A stretch of 64,000 nucleotides of DNA from Tubiluchus corallicola (Eukaryota > Priapulida > Priapulimorpha > Priapulimorphida > Tubiluchidae): assembly GCA_030141605.1 (NCBI GenBank), contig JAQGDQ010000004.1:2021001-2085000 (forward strand), in the 5' to 3' direction. The translations under genes and the position numbers were made by a program. Under the pieces are notes generated by a model. The model searched no databases, was not told where the DNA came from, and was given only the letters and a program-made list of their open reading frames with translations. The stretch's first letter is position 1, and every line of letters starts with the position of its first letter. Shown one piece after another: positions 40,306-64,000 of the stretch.

Positions 40306-40480
40306 AGCAATTTTGCACACTCTATAATGACTTACGCGCTCATCTGAGTAAATTCTTTTGTTATTTCGGATGGGTCCAAATAGGTTTAATGAACTGTTGA
40401 ATATTATTGGACATCACCTATAGGAGCACTGAAAAAAGGCATATCGGCACGCGAACGACTCTCAGTGTCTGTAAGCGATG
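40306..40480 (+). pseudogene. Harbinger transposase N-terminal relic
   Basis: Two frames read, in order, EQFCTLYNDLRAHLSKFFCYF, then RMGPNRFNELLNIIGHHL, then KKGISARERLSV. This is the N-terminal pattern of Harbinger nucleases (L--DLR-----FF-YFRM----F--LL---G, then --I-P-ERL--TLR). Frameshifts and the loss of the rest, including the catalytic DDE region, make it dead. Confidence 0.7.
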
Positions 40481-40711
40481 CACCACTGTTAAGCTTATGT
40501 TGATGTTAAATCATTTCTCTGTGCGAGTTTGTCGTTATACTATTCTGCTTATGCAAAATCTAAACTCGTGTGACAGCTGTGATCTTGCGCACAAAAGAGC
40601 ATAACAATGATAAATGGCATAAGGAATGAAACATCCAGTTTACTGTATGTGCATATATTTACACTAATTTGCAATTTTTATATACTTGTTGCAATACTCG
40701 AAATCTAAATA

Positions 40712-41822
40712 CAATTGACTGCCAATCAATGTCAATCATTTTCGTTGACTGCCCAATCAGCGTGCTACTTATTTGATACACCTGCAGAGCTTAATTAACG
40801 CAGGTACGTTTGGGACATTTATCTACAGCTCCGTCTAACACTGTTATGAAAAATGCTGAACTTTTCATTAGTTAGCTGGAGAACTATTGGCCTGGTTCTA
40901 GATTTTATTATTGTCAATTGAAATTGCAAGTGAATTAGTTGAAACATATAGTCTAATTTTGTTTATGGGAAGAAATACACAACGTTTAAGCGTCGATGAG
41001 TTCATGGTTAAACCATTTTCCAGTTAAGAAAATACGCAGTTTAGTTTAGTTTATGGCTTTGCAAGTTAGATAAAAATATCTATTTGATTAACTTTAAATT
41101 AGGACAAAACAAATATTTTCTTTTCTGGCCAGTTTTTATAAACCCCAATGAGATCTTCACAGTAAAATTTAAGTCAAATGTGGTCAAACTTATATTATAC
41201 ATCAATGTAATATTGGTTAATTTTACGCTATTTTTTGGTTATAATATTGTTAAAAATGCCTTATATAACTCGGGCCTTCAATATAAGAGTCTAGGAATGA
41301 AAGAAAATTTATTCCATTTCCGTAGCCTAACAAACGGAAAAATGCAAAAACTGAATAAATCTTGCTGACGAGCACATGATCAGTTAATATAGAAAAAATT
41401 CATCACCGGCATGGATGATATTCGTATGTTCAAAGGCAAGAGAGACTTAATATTTTTGTTGCTCATTTATTGTAAAGCAAGGCTAACTGGCTTATTTTCT
41501 TCATTATACTTATGTCTCTGCATTTTGCAGTGCTTTGAAACTTTTTCTCTGCATTCGGTTTAAATTGATAAGTCATTTTTCAGCTACTTGAAGTGTTAAT
41601 TTCGTGTAAAAAATAGCTGCAGCTCTGCAAATTTATGTTTCTGAAAAAGTGCAATCAGTATATCTGCTGATTTAGACATTAGTTGTGACTGTCGTGTTGT
41701 TTAGTTTAGTTTACTTCAGTTGAGACAGTTGTTGTTCAGAGAGAGCTGTTGTCCCGAATGCCTCCGAGCGCGCTTACGTTACAGCGGAGGCGGAGCGATA
41801 GACCAACATGTTTGACGTCAAA
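40712..41822 (-). mobile_element. 1.1-kb repeat, copy 2 (inside the Harbinger element)
   Basis: Inverted relative to copy 1 (28567-29688), about 11 kb away. Homology is continuous from the GATTGACATT end through AACACTGTTATGAAAAATGC to the GCGGAGGCGGAGCGATAGAC end. No coding frame. Its position inside the TIRs of an independent element supports it being a mobile unit. Confidence 0.7.
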
Positions 41823-43670
41823 TGTGGCGGGCAGAGGGAAGATACTTGCACTGGGTGTATTTCAAACATTTTATTGTACTTGGAGTTCACAACGCGTTGA
41901 ACCACCTTCAGAATGCCATTTTCCCTTTGATAATGCTTAATAACACTTTTCGTCTGATGCTTTTTAACGCTTAGCTCTGTGTTCTGAATTAAATGAACAA
42001 ATTAAAAAAAACGGCGACTGCAATAGCCACAGCCTGCCTAAAAGTTTTCCCACTAAACGTAAAATTTGCGACATCCACTGAAGCCTTGAAAGCTGTGAAT
42101 ACAGTAATAAGCAGCGGGCAAGAGAAATGTGTTCAGTGCACTGAGACTGACGGAGTACTTTTCTTTTTCAAGACATTGTATTTCGGTCTCAATTTCCTGA
42201 ATTTGTCACCGAATGACTTGACAGATGGTAGCAGAGATGGTAACATTGATTTGTCTCCATTAATTTGTTTTTCTTTTCACTCTCTTGCATGTTTAATAGT
42301 GCCTTTTCATATTCGTAAGACACAGCTTTTTTCTCACGCTTAACTATTGTGTTTTGAATCAAAGTTGCTCAACTAAAAATTGCATGTCTGCGCGTTCTCA
42401 TTGAAAACTACATTACAAAACAATTGCGCAACTAAAAGTTTGAGCCCAGATTGCATTTTTCAATTGCACAACTGAAAATTGCATTTCTGCGCGGGGCCTT
42501 AGATATCATAAAAAATCAAGTTACGTTAGACAGGATGTCTTGTGGTCTTGTACTGCTTTGTAACCCCTAAATTTTGCTTTAATGCCTATTAATTTCGCTG
42601 GTATTATTGCACTCGCGCTGGTAAAACACTGCACTTTATAAATTTAATTAGAGTATAATTAGAGTTTAATTAGAGTATAGAATAAGCCTATAGTAAATTA
42701 CTTACATTGGTTGAACTAATAACAAACTAGCTTAAGCCTGCAACGATTAAATAAGTATAAACGTATACTGTGAATTAGAACCATTTGTGGACTGCACCTA
42801 GTGGAGATGCAAATCCGCGGCACAACTTTGTAAGCTGCTAGCCCGTTTGTGGGACCACTTTCGAAAAGCTGTGTTTGTGCAAATTTGTGCACGGCAAAAA
42901 TGAGGCTAGACAATGCTGTAGCCATGTAAGCCTGTATGTATGTCTAGTATTTTCTGTGCACCGTTGTGATTATCTGGCTGGTAGTAGAAAAAACTGTGAA
43001 TGGTCAATCAGGGCACATTCCCCTAAAAACTGCTCTTTTCAGAATAATTTCAAAATGTGTTAAATTTCATTGATACTCTATTTATTTTTCACAGGCTATT
43101 TTTTATCTCTACTGTGAGTTTTCACCTATGCAGTATACTACTCACGACATGTTTACACAAAAATTCCCATACCAGTGGCTACTGAGAATGGGACAGTAGC
43201 TGTAAGGAGCATTTTATGAAGCCACGTGACTTAAATATATTTATGTTCAAATAAAACGTTATCTAATTTGATTAATATAACTACAGTATAACACAATTCA
43301 CTCACAATAAGATAACATAAATAATCGATTGAAATAGTACATTGCGACATTTTGTTTGGCCAAATTAGAACACAACCAAAACTATGATAATACTTCACTT
43401 TTAATGCATATTTTTATTTTACCAGTTCAAATGTTTCATGTTTATGTGATGAAGGGTTCTTGTTGCCTTTCCATGGTGCCAAATTTTCAGAAGTCTATCC
43501 ATGTATAACACGTATAACGAGAAATTCAAGTACTTTTCTCAGCTCTAGTAACCGTTCTGAATAGATTAGCCTTAGCAACTGTGTCATTACAGGCCTTAAT
43601 ATGAGCTTCTAATGCCATCCAGCCTACGTTACCATAACAGAGCTAACAATGTAAATGTTATTCTCACGAA

Positions 43671-43822
<152 letters not shown>

Positions 43823-44670
43823 ATGGGAGCCAGCTACATCATAAGTTGGGGTTGCCGTGGTTAGTTGCAATTTTCATATTAATTGTAATATTTTTTCCTA
43901 ATTGTTAAAGCACAAGAAACCCTGCACTTACATAAAGCTTAAAAAATTCGTCTTGAAATTTTATATCACTTACGTACTGCCTTTTTGCATGTAGAGCTTA
44001 TGTCGGCAGTAAAGCTGTATAAAACTTGTGAATTTAAACACCCGCGATGACCGTTAGGCGAAGCCATATTGACGACAAGTCATTTGAAACAAGTTTAGAT
44101 AACATTCCGTGAAGTTTAAAAAAAATAACCAGAACATGCGTAGCACACACGTTACTAACTCAGTAAAATTTTAGATTACTGTAACTTGTCAATAAGATTA
44201 AAAATGCGTTTTGGTTATTGAGTGGCGCACCCTGGAGGGCGAGCCAGCGACATTTTACCAATTGGCATGAACATTTTATTATTACTTCTAGTTACGTAAG
44301 TCTTTCTAGCAGGTAAGCGAAATGGTAATTAATATAGATTTGCATGGAAATTTTTTTGGGACATAATTTCACATTGCCTTTTCTTCCCCTGACTTACGTT
44401 AGCGTAAGTAATGTCATGTAATGGCGACTTCGGAACAGCATTGCGGGGGATTTAAAATGGAAACAAACAAAAATTCCTTTTAACACGAGTACGATATACG
44501 CATAAAATTGATGTAAAGTAATATAATTTTTAAGGCGATTTTTCTGAAACCTACTTCAGGTACCCCTTTTGTTGTCCTTTAATTACATAGTTGCTAAGGT
44601 AAAAAACTTCACATCATTATTAGTATAGCAGCTGCTGCCTCTCATATATGTTAATATCTGTTGCCAGGTC

Positions 44671-44697
<27 letters not shown>
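44671..44697. repeat. (AT)n microsatellite
   Basis: A pure AT dinucleotide run within unit C. Confidence 0.9.
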
Positions 44698-44701
<4 letters not shown>

Positions 44702-44840
44702 TTTTTCAATCAAACCTGGGTATCAATGCCTTTAGTAAGATGAATAGTAACCTTATTATTAGCATTTACATTAATAGCCAAATATGGTAACACAGGCTAG
44801 GTGGCTTTTTCTGGTTATCGAATTCCACAAATAAGAAGTC

Positions 44841-46322
44841 CGAAGGAAATAACTAAATTTATGAACAGCTCTTCTACATCTAGCAATGTCTAGAGAAAGC
44901 ACTATATACAACGAAACTGTTGGTGCTTTGTAACCAATGATGAGAAGTCCTGAAAGCATCTACCAATAAAGTAGCGATAATACAGTATTCGTGTAGTACC
45001 TGGTCTTCGATAAGTAGGGGACTTAACTTTTCAAGATTGACTTCAGGACCTCAAGGTTTTCAATGTTCTTCAGATCAGACCAAACAACTGACGTTACGAC
45101 TTTGCAGTAAGGTAACAAACTGAGATGCTAGTGTAGACGTGAATGCAGGTATTTTCAAGCAGGGTGTGGGCATCCCACTTATCAGAACACATATCAAGAC
45201 CAAGCAGATGATTATAAGACTGGACAGGAGGAGTAGAAATTTCAACATTATAATAATATACATTCGCAGTGGTAATTTTACTTACGTAATTATTGAAGTA
45301 TGTTATATGACTGGTTTAAATGGTTATAATGTGTAAATACTCTTATTTTTACGCTACTAACAAATTGAAAATTGTACTGCAATGTCGAAATAAATAGTAA
45401 TAATAATAAATTGCATAATGCCAGATATTTCGCTTGGATAACATGTTTTAGCAGATTTAGAACGGCTTAGTGTGATTAGCAATATTAGCGGGTCATAGAC
45501 TACTTAGAATGTGTTGAACAGCATAGGTATAATTGTTTATTCTGTTAGCGTAGTTACCATTACTATTACAGTTTGTAAAGAGCAACCAATTTCGTGGTGC
45601 TTACACGAAGGCTTTACCAAAAGTTAATGGAAAACTAGCACATAAATGAAAACCAATAATAATAATTTAACACCTCACGAAATGGGAGCTCGGTAATATC
45701 GCGCAGTAAGCATTCCATATTCAAATTACAAGTGAAATACATTCAAGTTGTGTTTCAACTACTAAGTAATCCCCTCTACATACTGTGTGATTTCAGTAAG
45801 TCGCAGAACTATTGCATCACGGTGTTACTTTCTTTGAACGTTACATGCATACTTCAAACACAAAATGTGTAAGCTCAAACATAAAATGTAATATATTTGT
45901 AAAAGTTAAAATATCCGTTAATGCTCGCACCTCAGTCAGTGCTCGTGATTTTGACCAAAATTTGCTTAGTATATTAGTTAAAAATAGCTGTTTGCAGATG
46001 GCGATATCAGTCTACATGGGATCATTGGTAGGCTGCAAAAAATATTCTACGTGATGTCATTTTAATATCATTTGCATTTAAATCATTAATACCAATGCAC
46101 TAGTTAGTGTCTAAAAACTGTTTAGAAAAGAGGAACTTGACAATGTATTATGAAAAAGGAGCTTCAATTAAGAAACGAACTGGGTCTGTTCTAGACCTAA
46201 GCTAGATTACATTAATTTGTTAGCTGTTCACGTGCTCTAACACACACTGAATCGCACATAAAATGTAAAACAATTATTTTTTATACAAGATATGTGTTAT
46301 GGCTGAACAGCTTTGACAACTG
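44841..46322. other. 3' flank of the RFX6 gene
   Basis: AT-rich. No exon or repeat is supported beyond short open frames. It includes the RFX6 3' UTR, whose end I cannot place with confidence. Confidence 0.4.
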
Positions 46323-62691
<16,369 letters not shown>

Positions 62692-64000
62692 CTGCAAGCA
62701 GAATTGCATAACGTCAAACACTTACAAAAAATGCTTAAATGCTCTGCTTTTTGATCATATTTACTCTACATTTCTAATTTTAAAACATACTCTGCTTTAG
62801 TAGATTGTAGATTTAACATGTAGATTGTAGATATGTAAGATCACAAATTGTAAAACCAAGACAGCCACCTCTAATACCATGTTGAATCTATAGCAGTTCC
62901 CATATGTTTTGTGTATATACTGCACTGTGCTGTACTGCATTGCACTGTACTGTACTATACTACGCTATACTGTACTACACTATAATATACTGTACTGTAC
63001 AATATATACGGCTATGTCTACTATAGTACCACTATCATACTACTATAGTACTATTATACACCAAACGTCTGGAAGGTGCGACAAATTTAGGATGCTATTA
63101 TATGTGGCTATCTTGACTTTGTAATTTGTGATTTTGCTAAGACTCTTCAATGATGAACTAAATGTATAATATTGTAATTTTAGTTCTAACTAATGGGCAT
63201 ATTGATAATAAAGCATATCGATATCACAATCAGATTCTTTTTTCAAATACGCATTTCAGCACGTTGTGCCACCTTCATGGATCTAGAAAACAATGCACCA
63301 TATATTCAACATATTTTAAACGACATCAAAACCATCAAACTAAAGAATAACCAAATCTTGCAGAAACAATTGACCTAGGTATGAGTATAACACACATATC
63401 TCTCTCACAATTTTAGCTAAAATTTACAGCTCAGAATCATAGTTTTTATAATTAGAAACACAGGTCATCAGCCAGACCTCCAACGTGGTAAACCTAACAG
63501 AAGAAGTAAGCACACTTTAGGTCGAAATAGCGAGAAACATTATAATTATAACTACTTATGCTTAGGTAACTATTTCTGTTAAAATTTTGTTCTGATTGCT
63601 CTAATTTTGACTATTATGTTCGTTCGTATGTTTTGCACTCATAATGCTTAAAATATGTTGACTATTCTTCCAGTTCCTTCAAAAAGGCACAATGCACTGA
63701 AAAGTAATAGAGTTTAAAATCTGACTTGTATTTAACAAAAATTCCAGAACTATGTCACGACTTTACAGTAATAAACAGTAATTTTAGTTGGAAAAGTACA
63801 TTTTTTGAAGAGTTGATCTTACAAAGTTGAGTTTTTATAAAAAAAACACACGTATTCCAGTCTATATGCGTCATCATAGCCGTCGGACTGTACTCAAGCA
63901 CTTTGCGAAAAGTGTTTCGTTAGGACTAACGTAAAAATACGGTAGTGTCCTTTAGCAGGGTCTCGTGAATAACTCACCACCACTCACAACTCTCACTCAG
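62692..64000. other. RFX6 intron at the window edge
   Basis: The preceding RFX6 exon (the front of the DNA-binding domain, ending in a conserved FGK) was searched for on the minus strand and not found, so this is intron. A TACTG/CTACA-rich simple repeat lies at 62920-63060. A plus-strand frame at 63277-63378 is a weak exon candidate discussed under findings. Confidence 0.5.

Larger units (their letters stand above)
40092..42498. mobile_element. PIF/Harbinger DNA transposon (inactive), TTA target duplication
   Basis: The ends are inverted repeats starting GGCCCCGCG-AGA-ATGCA. Subterminal TTCAATTGCACAACT motifs recur on both sides (40120 and 42455). Direct TTA copies flank it (40089-40091 and 42499-42501), the TWA target typical of PIF/Harbinger. 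Transposase remnants near the left end support the class. A copy of the 1.1-kb repeat occupies nearly half of the interior and would have disrupted any coding region. Confidence 0.82.

Overview
The window is nuclear DNA from an invertebrate animal. It is AT-rich, its genes have many introns with GT-AG boundaries, and it contains a Pol III tRNA-Pro gene, a spliceosomal Sm D2 gene, an RFX6-type transcription factor, a CYP2-clan cytochrome P450 and a glycogen-targeting PP1 subunit. Microsatellites and decayed transposons are abundant. The sequence alone does not fix the phylum. The RFX6 relative and the P450 both look metazoan. All exon coordinates below were read by eye from splice signals, reading phase and family similarity; no alignment program was run.

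Layout. (1) 1-16.1 kb: a 9-exon plus-strand gene for a 359-residue coiled-coil protein that I cannot name. Its last intron (8389-15941) contains a complete 9-exon, 497-codon cytochrome P450 gene on the opposite strand. (2) 16.1-21.9 kb: the coiled-coil gene and SNRPD2 (minus strand, 3 exons, first coding exon only 5 nt) converge, and tRNA-Pro(CGG) lies 381 bp upstream of SNRPD2. (3) 22.2-24.9 kb: a minus-strand non-LTR retrotransposon that has lost its reverse transcriptase. (4) 27.3-31.3 kb: a transposon-like unit (A) with long inverted arms, containing a 1.1-kb repeat, a TTAGGG-bearing mini-element and a LINE tail relic. (5) 36.9-38.2 kb: an intronless PPP1R3-family gene (minus) with a consensus CRE about 0.55 kb upstream. 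(6) 40.1-44.8 kb: a PIF/Harbinger element (B) with a TTA target duplication, carrying an inverted copy of the same 1.1-kb repeat, followed by a diverged relative (C) of unit A. (7) 46.3-62.7 kb: eighteen 3' exons (723 codons) of an RFX6 gene on the minus strand. Its introns hold a dead reverse transcriptase, a tRNA-derived SINE with an (ATT)n tail and a 1.95-kb unit (D) with inverted arms of about 490 bp. The gene continues past the right edge, where the start of the DNA-binding domain must lie.

The five protein genes show no obvious functional link. RFX6 is a transcription factor (pancreatic and gut endocrine in vertebrates), PPP1R3 controls glycogen synthesis and SNRPD2 serves splicing. No prokaryote-style operon, CRISPR array or phage is present. 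The least explained material is the set of inverted-arm elements A/C, D and the 1.1-kb repeat.
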